A stretch of DNA of 45,631 nt, taken from Streptomyces sp. GKU 895 (lineage in GTDB: Bacteria; Actinomycetota; Actinomycetes; Streptomycetales; Streptomycetaceae). Positions 37,565 through 45,538 of the stretch are shown in pieces (the first letter of the stretch is position 1; each line of letters begins with the position of its first letter). The notes beneath the pieces were generated by a model. The model searched no databases. It was given only the letters and a program-made list of their open reading frames with translations, and was not told where the DNA came from. Position numbers and translations under genes: made by a program. The stretch spans positions 1 through 45,631 of the forward strand of contig MWJO01000068.1 in NCBI GenBank assembly GCA_002027195.1. The letters run 5' to 3'.

Positions 37565-38572
37565 TTACTCTGGGTTGTCCGCGAGAGATCTCGCCGCCTG
37601 GACGCAGTGGGCGAGAGCCCTGCGCGCGTACTCCGGGGAGGCCCCCGCGAGGCCGCACGCCGGAGTGACCGTCACGGCCTCCGCGAGAAGCCCCGGATGC
37701 AGCCCCAGCCTGCGCCACAGCGTCCTGACACCCATGACGCTACCGGCAGGGTCTGACAATGCCGCGTCCGTTCCCGGTACGACACCGGCGAAGAGCCGGG
37801 TACCCGCTTCCACCGCCTCACCGATCGCGTCGTCGTCACGCTCGGTGAGGAGCGAGAAGTCGAAGGAGACCGCCGCCGCGCCCGCCCGACGCAGCAGGGC
37901 GAACGGCACGTCCGGTGCGCACGAGTGGACCACGACGGGGCCGTCGGCGTGAACCCCGACGACGTCGCGGAGCGCGGACTCGACGATCTGCCGGTCGACG
38001 GCGCGGTGGGTGCGGTAGCCGCTGGCCGTCCTGACCTGTCCGCGGAGGACGGCGACGAGGGAGGGCTCGTCGAGTTGGAGGACCGGCTGGGCCCCGGGGA
38101 CACGGCGCCGCACCTCGGCGAGATGCTGCCGCAGCCCCTCCGCGAGGGAGCCGGCGAGGTCACGGCAGGCGCCGGCGTCGGAGAGGGCGGACTCGCCGTT
38201 GCGCAGCTCCAGGGCGGCGGCCAGCGTCCAGGGGCCGACCGCCTGCACCTTCAGCTGTCCTTCGTACCCCTGGGTGAACTCCTCCAGCGCGTCGAGGTCC
38301 TCGCCGAGCCAGGACCGGGCCCGTTTGGTGTCCCGGCCCGGCCGGTCCCCGAGCCGCCAGCCGCTGGGCTCCACGCGCGCGTACAGCTCGACGAGCATCC
38401 CCGCGGTCCGGCCGATCATGTCGGCGCCGGGTCCGCGGGCGGGGAGCTCGGGCAGGAACGGGAAGTCCTCGAAGGAGCCCGTCGCCGTCTTGGCGGCTTC
38501 CCGGGCGTCCCCGCCGGGCAGGGAGCCGACGCCGGTGGCGGCGGCGAAGGTGAACTGGCTGTTGGCACTCAC
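37565..38572 (-). CDS. Core-MetE-like (vitamin B12-independent type) methionine synthase
   Basis: A 335-residue protein matching only the C-terminal catalytic barrel of MetE. The zinc ligands of the family are visible: His and Cys in VVHSCAPDVP and Cys in VTPACGLAGAS, with a candidate Glu in LLTERDDDA. The N-terminal MetE domain, which helps bind folate in full-length enzymes, is missing. It would methylate homocysteine or a similar thiol. The methyl donor is not predictable. GTG 38572 has no strong ribosome site. It lies just upstream of ligA on the same strand. Confidence 0.75.
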   Translation of the reverse strand: MSANSQFTFAAATGVGSLPGGDAREAAKTATGSFEDFPFLPELPARGPGADMIGRTAGMLVELYARVEPSGWRLGDRPGRDTKRARSWLGEDLDALEEFTQGYEGQLKVQAVGPWTLAAALELRNGESALSDAGACRDLAGSLAEGLRQHLAEVRRRVPGAQPVLQLDEPSLVAVLRGQVRTASGYRTHRAVDRQIVESALRDVVGVHADGPVVVHSCAPDVPFALLRRAGAAAVSFDFSLLTERDDDAIGEAVEAGTRLFAGVVPGTDAALSDPAGSVMGVRTLWRRLGLHPGLLAEAVTVTPACGLAGASPEYARRALAHCVQAARSLADNPE

Positions 38573-38606
38573 CTGGACAGCGTATGCAACCCGGCCGACC
38601 GCTCCG

Positions 38607-39305
38607 TCAGCGTCCCGGCCGCACCGTCAGGTCGTTGACCTCCGCGTCCCGGGGCAGGTCGAGCGCCATCAGGATGGTCGTCGCCACGGACTCGGCGTCG
38701 ATCCACTTCGAGGCGTCGTACTCCTTGCCCTCCTGCTGGTGGACCTTGGCCTGCATCGGGCTCGCGGTGCGGCCGGGGTACACCGAGGTGACCCGGACGC
38801 CGTTGCCGTGCTCCTCGTGGCGCAGGGAGTCGGCGAGGGCCTTGAGGCCGTGCTTGGAGGCGGCGTACGCGGACCAGTCGGCGTGCGCGTTGAGGCCCGC
38901 GCCGGAGTTCACGAACACCACGTGGCCGCGGGCGGCGCGGAGTTGGGGCAGGAAGTGGCGGGTCAGCTCGGCCGGGGAGATCAGGTTGACGTTCAGCTGG
39001 TGGCGCCAGGACTTCGGGGTGAGGTCGCCGACCGGGCCGAGGTCGACGACGCCGGCGATGTGCAGCAGGGAGTCGACCCGGTCCGGGAGGCTCTGGTGGG
39101 AGAAGGCCCAGCTCAGCTTGTCGGGGTCGGCGAGGTCGCCGACGAGCGTCTGCGCGCCGGGGAACTCCGCCGCCAGTTCCTTCGCGCGGCCCGCGTCGCG
39201 CGCGTGCAGGACGAGGTCGTCCCCGCGCGCGTGGAGGCGGCGGGCGACGGCCGCGCCGATGCCGGAGCCCGCACCGGTGATCACATGAGTAGCCATGGTC
39301 GTCAT
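38607..39305 (-). CDS. Short-chain dehydrogenase/reductase
   Basis: A 232-residue NAD(P)-dependent classical SDR. The cofactor motif is TGAGSGIG, NAG is replaced by IAGVV, the active Ser is near VNSGAG and the catalytic pair is YAASK. ATG 39305 or 39296 (the MATHVITG reading) are both possible, with no clear ribosome site. It ends 35 nt before the core-MetE-like start and lies just after the LOG gene, which ends at 39313. The substrate is unknown. Confidence 0.86.
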   Translation of the reverse strand: MTTMATHVITGAGSGIGAAVARRLHARGDDLVLHARDAGRAKELAAEFPGAQTLVGDLADPDKLSWAFSHQSLPDRVDSLLHIAGVVDLGPVGDLTPKSWRHQLNVNLISPAELTRHFLPQLRAARGHVVFVNSGAGLNAHADWSAYAASKHGLKALADSLRHEEHGNGVRVTSVYPGRTASPMQAKVHQQEGKEYDASKWIDAESVATTILMALDLPRDAEVNDLTVRPGR

Positions 39306-39312
39306 CGTCGCA

Positions 39313-39852
39313 CTAGGCGACGCCTCGGCTCTCCTCCAGGTACGCCAGCGCCCCCACCGGCTCCTCCGCGAAGAACACCAGGTCGGTGAGGGGGACGGGC
39401 AGGAAGCCCTCGTCCTCCATGCGCCGGAACTGTTCCTTCAACCCGTCGTAGAAGCCCGCGGTGTTGAGCAGGACCACCGGCATGTCGGTGTGGCCGTGCT
39501 TCTTCAGTTCCAGGATCTCGGTGGCCTCGTCGAGCGTGCCGGTGCCGCCCACCATGACGACGACCGCGTCGGCCTTCTCCAGGAGCAGCCGCTTGCGCTC
39601 GGCGAGGTCCTTGGCGACGACCATCTCGTCGACGCCCGGGCGGACCTTGGCGGCGAGGAACTCCACCGACACCCCGACGAGTTTGCCGCCCGCCTCCTGC
39701 ACGCCGTCGGCGACGACCTTCATCAGGCCGACGTCCGAGCCGCCCCATACGAGCGTGTGCCCGCCCTTGCCCAGCAGTTTCGCGAACTCGCGCGCGGGGC
39801 GCGTGTAACGCTCGTCGAGGTCGGCGGCGGAAAGGAAGACACAAATACGCAT
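39313..39852 (-). CDS. LOG-family protein (TIGR00730-type)
   Basis: A 179-residue Rossmann-like protein of the lysine decarboxylase-like/LOG family. The family motif PGGxGTxxE is present as VGGTGTLDEATE, so the first proline is replaced by Val. MRICVFLSAA opens the typical first strand. Characterised members cleave nucleoside monophosphates or cytokinin ribotides. ATG 39852 is divergent from the DUF427 gene across 51 bp. Confidence 0.83.
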   Translation of the reverse strand: MRICVFLSAADLDERYTRPAREFAKLLGKGGHTLVWGGSDVGLMKVVADGVQEAGGKLVGVSVEFLAAKVRPGVDEMVVAKDLAERKRLLLEKADAVVVMVGGTGTLDEATEILELKKHGHTDMPVVLLNTAGFYDGLKEQFRRMEDEGFLPVPLTDLVFFAEEPVGALAYLEESRGVA

Positions 39853-39903
39853 GGGGCCACCGTACGCGGGAAGAACCGGGGCCCCGCGAGCGCTTCTCCT
39901 CCC

Positions 39904-40230
39904 ATGGCCTCAGGACACACGATCACCATCGAGCAAGGCGACCGGCACGTGCGCGTGGTGCACGGCGACCAGGTACTGGCGGAGAGCGAACGGCCGCTGA
40001 TCCTGAAGGAGACGGGCTCTCCGGTGCGGTACTACCTGCCGCCGGAGGACGTCCGCCTCGACCTCCTGACCCCCTCCGACACCCACACCTACTGCCCCTT
40101 CAAGGGCACGGCGTCCTACTGGTCGCTGCCCGACGCGGCGGACCTGGTGTGGTCCTATCCCGACCCCAAGCCGGACGTCGCCCAGATCAAGGACCACCTG
40201 TGCTTCTACGAGGTGGAAATCACCGATTAG
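39904..40230 (+). CDS. DUF427 domain protein
   Basis: A 108-residue protein from ATG 39904. It shows the DUF427 pattern: VVHGDQVLAESERPLILKE, YYLPPEDVRLDLL and the YCPFKGTASYWSLP motif, ending near CFYEVEITD. No signal peptide or membrane segment. The function is unknown. The 50 bp to the hydrolase gene could allow co-transcription. Confidence 0.88.
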   Translation: MASGHTITIEQGDRHVRVVHGDQVLAESERPLILKETGSPVRYYLPPEDVRLDLLTPSDTHTYCPFKGTASYWSLPDAADLVWSYPDPKPDVAQIKDHLCFYEVEITD

Positions 40231-40279
40231 TCCCGCGCGTCGCCGATTAATTCCGTGCCCCGTGGAAGTCTCCACAGGC

Positions 40280-41060
40280 ATGGACAAGAAAACTCTTTCC
40301 CGCGACGGCACCCCGATCGCCTACGAGATCTCCGGTCAGGGCCCGGCCGTGATCCTGGTGAGCGGCGCGATGTCGACGGGCGGCACCGTGGCGCCGCTGG
40401 GCGCGCTCCTCGCCGACCGGTTCACGGTCATCGGGTACGACAGGCGGGGCCGCGGCGCGAGCGGCGACACGGCCCCGTACGCGGTGGAGCGCGAGGTCGA
40501 GGATCTCGCCGCGCTCATCGACGCGGTGGGCGGCGAGGCGTGCCTGTACGGCATCTCGTCGGGCGGGGCACTGGTCCTGGAGGCGGTGGCGAGCGGGCTG
40601 CCGGTCCGCAGGGCCGCCGTGTACGAGGTGCCCTTCGCCGACTTCTCCGAGCAAGGGGCGAAGGAGCGCGCCGCGTACACCGAGAACCTGACGGCGGCGC
40701 TCGCGGAGGGCCGACGCGGGGACGCGGTGGAGCTGTTCCTCACGCTGACCGGCATGGCGCCCGAGATGATCCGGGGCGCCCGGCAGTCGCCCATGTGGGC
40801 GGGCATGGAGGCGGTCGCGCCGAGCCTCGCGTACGACGACGCGGTCATGGGCGGCGGTCTGCTGCCCCGGGAGCGGCTGGCCTCGGTCTCCGTCCCCGTG
40901 CTGGCCGTCGCGGGCGGGGCGAGCCCCGACTGGCTGCGGGAGGCCGCGCGCGGTGGCGGATGCGGTGCCACAGGGGTCGTACCGGAGCCTGGAGGGTCAG
41001 ACCCACATGGTGGATCCGAACGCCCTGGCCCCGGTGCTCGCCGAGTACTTCACGCCGTAG
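40280..41060 (+). CDS. Alpha/beta hydrolase, frameshifted near the C-terminus
   Basis: About 259 residues. The oxyanion region is GPAVILVSGAMSTGG and the nucleophile elbow is GISSG (YGISSGGALVLEA). After PDWLREAAR the reading shifts near 40953: the alternative frame gives AVADAVPQGSYRSLEGQTHMVDP, containing the expected catalytic His, and stops at TAG 41058-41060. One extra or two missing bases in a GCGCGCGG run explain it. Without correction the His is lost. ATG 40280 has only a weak ribosome site. The stop lies in the first unit of a tandem repeat. The substrate is unknown. Confidence 0.8.
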
Positions 41061-41167
41061 CGACGGCCCGGGCACTTCACGCCGTAGCGAGGGCCGGGCA
41101 CTTCAGGCCGTAGCGACGGCCGGGCATTTCACGCCGGAGGGGCGCCGGGCGCTTCACGCCGGAGCGG
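41047..41167. repeat. 26-bp imperfect tandem repeat, about 4.6 copies, at a convergent gene junction
   Basis: Units begin at 41047 (27 bp), 41074 (26), 41100 (26), 41126 (25) and 41151 (partial). The consensus includes CTTCACGCCGTAGCGACGG then CCGGGC. The first unit contains the hydrolase stop TAG and the last contains the mnmA stop TGA. Units 1 and 3 fold into GCCGT-AGCG-ACGGC hairpins. The array may act as a bidirectional terminator. Confidence 0.85.
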
Positions 41168-42281
41168 TCGCCGTCGCGCGCGTGGTCGTCGCGATCGTCG
41201 CCGAGCCGACCACGCGCGTGCCGTCGTAGAGCACGATCGCCTGGCCGGGTGCGACGCCCCGGACCGGCTCGGTGAACGACACCCGCAGCTCGCCGTCGAC
41301 CAGTTCCGCGCTCACCTCGGTCTCGCCGCCGTGGGCGCGGAGCTGGGCGGTGTAGGTGCCGGGGCCCTCGGGGGCCGTGCCGCACCAGCGCGGCTTGATG
41401 GCCGTCAGGGCGCTGACGTCGAGGGAGGCGGCGGGGCCGACCGTCACCGTGTTGTTCACCGGGGAGATGTCCAGGACGTAGCGCGGCTTGCCGTCGGCGG
41501 CCGGGGTGCCGATCCGCAGGCCCTTGCGCTGGCCGATGGTGAAGCCGTACGCGCCCTCGTGGCTGCCGATCTTGGCGCCGGACTCGTCGACGATGTCGCC
41601 CTCGGCCTTGCCGAGGCGGTTCGCGAGGAAGCCCTGGGTGTCGCCGTCGGCGATGAAGCAGATGTCGTGCGAGTCGGGCTTCTTCGCCACCGCCAGGCCC
41701 CTGCGCTCGGCCTCCGCGCGGATCTCGTCCTTCGTCGTGACCGTGTCACCCAGCGGGAAGAGGGCGTGGGCGAGCTGCTTCTCGTCGAGGACGCCGAGGA
41801 CGTACGACTGGTCCTTGGCCATGTCGGAGGCGCGGTGCAGCTCGCGGGTGCCGTCCTCGCGGACGATCACCTGGGCGTAGTGGCCGGTGCAGACCGCGTC
41901 GAAGCCCAGCGCGAGCGCCTTGTCGAGGAGCGCGGCGAACTTGATCTTCTCGTTGCAGCGCAGGCACGGGTTCGGGGTCCGGCCGGCCTCGTACTCGGCG
42001 ACGAAGTCCTCGACGACGTCCTCGCGGAAGCGGTCGGCGAGGTCCCAGACGTAGAACGGGATGCCGATGACGTCGGCGGCGCGGCGGGCGTCGCGGGAGT
42101 CCTCGATGGTGCAACAGCCACGCGCGCCCGTGCGGAACGATTGCGGGTTCGCCGAGAGGGCGAGGTGGACACCGGTCACGTCATGGCCGGCTTCCGCGGC
42201 GCGGGCGGCGGCGACGGCGGAGTCCACGCCGCCGGACATGGCGGCGAGGACGCGGAGGGGGCGCTGCGTGGAGTGAGTCAT
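41154..42281 (-). CDS. mnmA: tRNA-specific 2-thiouridylase
   Basis: Adds the 2-thio group to U34 of Lys, Glu and Gln tRNAs, using ATP and sulfur relayed from a cysteine desulfurase. It has 375 residues. The PP-loop is AAMSGGVDSAVAAA, the first catalytic Cys is in NPCLRCNEKIKF and the second in HDICFIADGD. ATG 42281 overlaps no other gene. The upstream gap is 60 bp and is shared with the divergent amidase. The cysteine desulfurase gene at 43020-44183 is a natural partner. It ends inside the tandem repeat. Confidence 0.95.
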   Translation of the reverse strand: MTHSTQRPLRVLAAMSGGVDSAVAAARAAEAGHDVTGVHLALSANPQSFRTGARGCCTIEDSRDARRAADVIGIPFYVWDLADRFREDVVEDFVAEYEAGRTPNPCLRCNEKIKFAALLDKALALGFDAVCTGHYAQVIVREDGTRELHRASDMAKDQSYVLGVLDEKQLAHALFPLGDTVTTKDEIRAEAERRGLAVAKKPDSHDICFIADGDTQGFLANRLGKAEGDIVDESGAKIGSHEGAYGFTIGQRKGLRIGTPAADGKPRYVLDISPVNNTVTVGPAASLDVSALTAIKPRWCGTAPEGPGTYTAQLRAHGGETEVSAELVDGELRVSFTEPVRGVAPGQAIVLYDGTRVVGSATIATTTRATATAPA

Positions 42282-42341
42282 AACCCCTCCAGGGTACGGG
42301 GGCGCGGGAACCGGAGCCCACGAGTATCCGTTCACGATCAC

Positions 42342-43007
42342 ATGGGGGCGACAGAGGCATCCAGGGACGGCGATCGGCGCCTCGGGCGACGCGCCCTGAT
42401 GATCGGCGGCGCGGCGGCCGCCATCGGCACGGGCGTGCTGGCCCGGGACGAGCTAGCGCGCCTGTGGTGGCGTACGCCCGGGGTGGAGAAGCCGCGCAAG
42501 GAAGGCGAGGTCGACTACGCGGGCGCGCGGTGGGTGGCGGCGTCGGAGGCGAACTGGCGGCGCGCGGACCGTCCCGACGACTACGGCATAGACATGGTGA
42601 TCATCCATGTCACCCAGGGCAGCCTCGCCAGCGCGGTGAAGGCCTTCCGGGACCCCGGGCACCAGGCGGCGGCGCACTACATAGTCGGCCGGGACGGCCG
42701 CGTCACGCAGATGATCCGCGAGCTGGACGTGGCGTACCACGCGGGCAACCGCGACTACAACGAACGCAGCGTCGGCATCGAGCACGAGGGCTTCGTGGAC
42801 CGGCCCGAGGACTTCACCACCGCGATGTACGCGTCCTCGGCCCGGCTGACGGCGAGGATCTGCGCGCGCTACGACATACCCGTCGACCGCGAGCACATCA
42901 TCGGCCATGTGGAGGTGCCGGGGACGGACCACACCGACCCGGGCGAACACTGGGACTGGGAGCGGTACATGAAGCTGGTGCGGAGGGCGCGTACGGCCGT
43001 CGCCTGA
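42342..43007 (+). CDS. N-acetylmuramoyl-L-alanine amidase, type 2, exported
   Basis: A 221-residue peptidoglycan amidase. The N-terminus has a twin-arginine-like export signal (RLGRRALMIGGAAAAIGTG, roughly residues 13-31). The amidase_2/PGRP domain shows zinc-type residues: His in VIIHVTQGS, HYIVGRDGRV, AYHAGNRDYN, IIGHVEVPG and HTDPGEHWDW. It would cleave the lactoyl-peptide amide bond in the cell wall. It starts at ATG 42342 and is convergent with the cysteine desulfurase, 12 nt apart. Confidence 0.88.
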   Translation: MGATEASRDGDRRLGRRALMIGGAAAAIGTGVLARDELARLWWRTPGVEKPRKEGEVDYAGARWVAASEANWRRADRPDDYGIDMVIIHVTQGSLASAVKAFRDPGHQAAAHYIVGRDGRVTQMIRELDVAYHAGNRDYNERSVGIEHEGFVDRPEDFTTAMYASSARLTARICARYDIPVDREHIIGHVEVPGTDHTDPGEHWDWERYMKLVRRARTAVA

Positions 43008-43019
43008 GCCTCGGAGCCG

Positions 43020-44183
43020 TTACGTCAGCCCCGCCGCCCGCGCCCGTTCCACGGCCGGCCCGATCGCCTTGGCCACCGCCTCCACGTCCGCCTCCGTGGA
43101 GGTGTGGCCGAAGGAGAAGCGGAGGGTGCCGCGGGCCAGGTCCGGGTCGGTGCCGGTGGCGAGGAGGACATGGCTGGGCTGGGCGACGCCGGCGGTGCAT
43201 GCGGAGCCGGTGGAGCACTCGATGCCCTGGGCGTCGAGGAGCAGCAGGAGCGAGTCGCCCTCGCAGCCGGGGAACGTGAAGTGGGCGTTGGCCGGGAGCC
43301 GGTCCACCGGGTCGCCGCCGAGGATCGCGTCCGGCACCGCCGTACGCACCGCTTCGACGAGGGCGTCGCGCAGGGCGCCGATCTCGCGGGCGAACCATTC
43401 ACGCTGCTCGGCGGCGAGCCGGCCGGCGACGGCGAAGGAGGCGATGGCGGGGACGTCGAGCGTGCCGGAGCGGACATGGCGCTCCTGGCCGCCGCCGTGC
43501 AGGACGGGGACGGGGGTGTACTCGCGGCCCAGCAGCAGGGCGCCGATGCCGTAAGGCCCGCCGACCTTGTGGCCGGAGACGGTCATCGCGGCGAGCCCGG
43601 AGGCGGCGAAGTCGACGGGGATCTGGCCGTAGGCCTGGACCGCGTCCGCGTGCAGCGGGACGCCGAACTCGGCGCAGACGTCCGCCAGTTCACGCACCGG
43701 CAGGATGGTGCCGATCTCGTTGTTGGCCCACATGACGGTGGCGAGGGCCACGTCGTCGGGGTCGCGGGCGATGGCCTCGCGCAGGGCGTCGGGGTGGACG
43801 CGGCCGTACCTGTCGACGGGGAGGTACTCGACGGTGGCGCCCTCGTGTTCGCCGAGCCAGTGGACGGCGTCCAGGACGGCGTGGTGCTCCACGGGGCTGG
43901 CGAGCACCCGGGTGCGGGCCGGGTCGGCGTCGCGGCGGGACCAGTACAGGCCCTTCACGGCGAGGTTGTCGGCCTCGGTGCCGCCGGAGGTGAAGACGAC
44001 CTCGCTGGGGCGGGCGCCGAGGGATTCGGCGAGCGCCTCGCGGGACTCCTCGACGGTGCGCCTCGCGCGGCGGCCGGCCGCGTGGAGGGCGGAGGCGTTG
44101 CCGGTGACGGCCATCTGGGCGGCGAGCGCCTCGACTGCCTCGGGAAGCATCGGGGTGGTCGCGGCGTGGTCGAGGTAAGCCAT
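43020..44183 (-). CDS. Cysteine desulfurase (NifS/IscS class)
   Basis: PLP enzyme that transfers sulfur from cysteine to an active-site Cys, feeding tRNA thiolation and Fe-S assembly. It has 387 residues. It begins MAYLDHAATTPMLPEAV, the PLP lysine is in VSGHKVGGPYG and the catalytic Cys is in CSTGSACTAGVAQPSH. It lies upstream of mnmA on the same strand with the plus-strand amidase between them, so the two are not one transcript. ATG 44183. Confidence 0.94.
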   Translation of the reverse strand: MAYLDHAATTPMLPEAVEALAAQMAVTGNASALHAAGRRARRTVEESREALAESLGARPSEVVFTSGGTEADNLAVKGLYWSRRDADPARTRVLASPVEHHAVLDAVHWLGEHEGATVEYLPVDRYGRVHPDALREAIARDPDDVALATVMWANNEIGTILPVRELADVCAEFGVPLHADAVQAYGQIPVDFAASGLAAMTVSGHKVGGPYGIGALLLGREYTPVPVLHGGGQERHVRSGTLDVPAIASFAVAGRLAAEQREWFAREIGALRDALVEAVRTAVPDAILGGDPVDRLPANAHFTFPGCEGDSLLLLLDAQGIECSTGSACTAGVAQPSHVLLATGTDPDLARGTLRFSFGHTSTEADVEAVAKAIGPAVERARAAGLT

Positions 44184-44247
44184 GGTGCGTTGATTCTACG
44201 GGGCCGCGTGCGGAAGCCTCATGGCAAGGCTCCCCCGCGCCGGGGCC

Positions 44248-44535
44248 TCAGAAGCTCCAGGACACCGTGCTGTCCATCTGCATGACCGTCACCAGGACCA
44301 GGAGGTCCGCGACGCCCAGGCCCATGCCCAGGAAGGCACGGCCGCGCCGGGCGGTGCCGCGCCACAGGGCGACGGCGGCCAGGGCGATGGCGACCGGGCC
44401 GAGGAAGACGTTCAGGACGAGCAGGCCCAGGAGGCCGAGGATGAAGGACGCCACGGCCATGCCGTCGGCGTCGCGGGTCCCGGTGCGGCGGCCGCTGCTG
44501 GTGCTGGTGCTGTTGGCCGGTGCCGTGAGCTGCAT
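44248..44535 (-). CDS. DUF4190-like small membrane protein
   Basis: A 95-residue protein from ATG 44535 with GGGGGA upstream. After a polar N-terminus, DADGMAVASFILGLLGLLVL and FLGPVAIALAAVALWRGTAR match the DUF4190 pattern of two helices, and a third segment follows near MGLGVADLLVLVTVM. Function unknown. It lies 38 nt downstream of the 54-residue gene on the same strand, so probably one transcript. Confidence 0.72.
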   Translation of the reverse strand: MQLTAPANSTSTSSGRRTGTRDADGMAVASFILGLLGLLVLNVFLGPVAIALAAVALWRGTARRGRAFLGMGLGVADLLVLVTVMQMDSTVSWSF

Positions 44536-44573
44536 GGTGATCAATCCCCCAGGATCAGTCGGGTGAGGCGGGC

Positions 44574-44738
44574 TCAGTGAGCGGACGAGTTGCGGCGGGC
44601 GTGGCGCTCGCGGAGCGCGAAGATGCCCAGCCAGGCGGCGATGACGGCCGCGGCGACGGCGGTGAAGGCGAACGGCGCGTGGGCGACGGTGCCCAGGACG
44701 GCGCCGAAGAGCAGAAGTGCGGCGACGAGGAACAGCAT
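44574..44738 (-). CDS. Small membrane protein, function unknown
   Basis: A 54-residue protein with two hydrophobic helices (MLFLVAALLLFGAVLGTVAH and FTAVAAAVIAAWLGIFALRE) and a basic tail. ATG 44738 has a strong GGAGGGGG ribosome site. It is divergent from the TetR gene at 44885 and likely controlled by the shared operator region, possibly together with the DUF4190-like gene. Confidence 0.72.
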   Translation of the reverse strand: MLFLVAALLLFGAVLGTVAHAPFAFTAVAAAVIAAWLGIFALRERHARRNSSAH

Positions 44739-44791
44739 GGGATGCAACCCCCTCCGAAACACCCCTCGTGGGCGTCTCTCGTTACGTTTCG

Positions 44792-44872
44792 GTGAACAGT
44801 TGTAGTAACACTTGTTCACTGACTACAGAGTCTAGCGCGTACGACGACTTCTCAATTCCAGAGAACAGTTGT
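44792..44872. promoter_or_regulatory. Three TetR operator-like sites in the divergent intergenic region
   Basis: GTGAACAGTTGT (44792-44803, plus), its relative on the minus strand (44808-44819, ACACTTGTTCAC in plus) and GAGAACAGTTGT (44861-44872, plus) share the core GTGAACA or GAGAACA. The first two face each other as GTGAACA...TGTTCAC. The site ending 12 nt before the tetR ATG would block its own transcription. The first two would block the 54-residue gene. Binding is inferred. Confidence 0.6.
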
Positions 44873-44884
44873 TTACTGCATGGC

Positions 44885-45511
44885 ATGAGTCACACCCTCG
44901 GCATCCGGCAGGCCCAGAAGCAGAAGACCCGACAGGCGCTCCTGGACGCGGCGTTGGGACTGCTGGAGGAGCAGAGCCTGAGCAGCCTGGGCCTGCGCGA
45001 GGTCACGCGCGCGGTCGGCGTCGCCCCGACCGCCTTCTACCGGCACTTCCGCTCCACCGCGGATCTCGGCGTGGCACTGGTCGAGGACACGCTGGGCAGC
45101 CTGCACCCCATGATCCGGACGACGGTGTCCACGGCGGACGACAGCGAGCAGCGCGTGGTGCGCGCCGTCGAGCTGATCGCCCGTCATGTGGACGCGTACC
45201 CCGCACACATCAGGTTTATCGCCCGGGAACGACATGGCGGGGTCCAGCCGGTCCGGGAGGCCATCCGGGAGCAACTGGCCCGGTTCGGCCAGGAGGTGAA
45301 GGACGAGCTGGCCAAGGACCCCGAGTCGGCCGGCTGGAGCGAGGACGACCTCCTCATGCTCGCCAATCTGTACGTCGACCAGATGCTGATCACCGCCTCC
45401 CTGTTCCTGGAGGCCCAGGAGGCCAGCCCCGAGGAGCGGGACCGGGTGATCCAGGTGGCGACCCGCCAGATGCGGCTGATCAGCATCGGCCGTCACCACT
45501 GGCTGGACTGA
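44885..45511 (+). CDS. TetR-family regulator (FabR-like)
   Basis: A 208-residue TetR protein. The helix-turn-helix includes LGLREVTRAVGVAPTAFYRHF at residues ~35-55, and the C-terminal domain (VDAYPAHIRFIARERHGG) recalls the FabR/DesT fatty-acid-metabolism group. ATG 44885 has no ribosome site, so a leaderless or weakly translated message is possible. It probably represses itself and the divergent small membrane-protein genes. The ligand, perhaps acyl-CoA, is a family-level guess. Confidence 0.82.
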   Translation: MSHTLGIRQAQKQKTRQALLDAALGLLEEQSLSSLGLREVTRAVGVAPTAFYRHFRSTADLGVALVEDTLGSLHPMIRTTVSTADDSEQRVVRAVELIARHVDAYPAHIRFIARERHGGVQPVREAIREQLARFGQEVKDELAKDPESAGWSEDDLLMLANLYVDQMLITASLFLEAQEASPEERDRVIQVATRQMRLISIGRHHWLD

Positions 45512-45538
45512 AGCCCCCGCCGTACGACCCCCGCGGTC

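Noticed and set aside
41047..41167. CRISPR array
   Set aside because: Units are contiguous with no unique spacers, and no cas genes are nearby.
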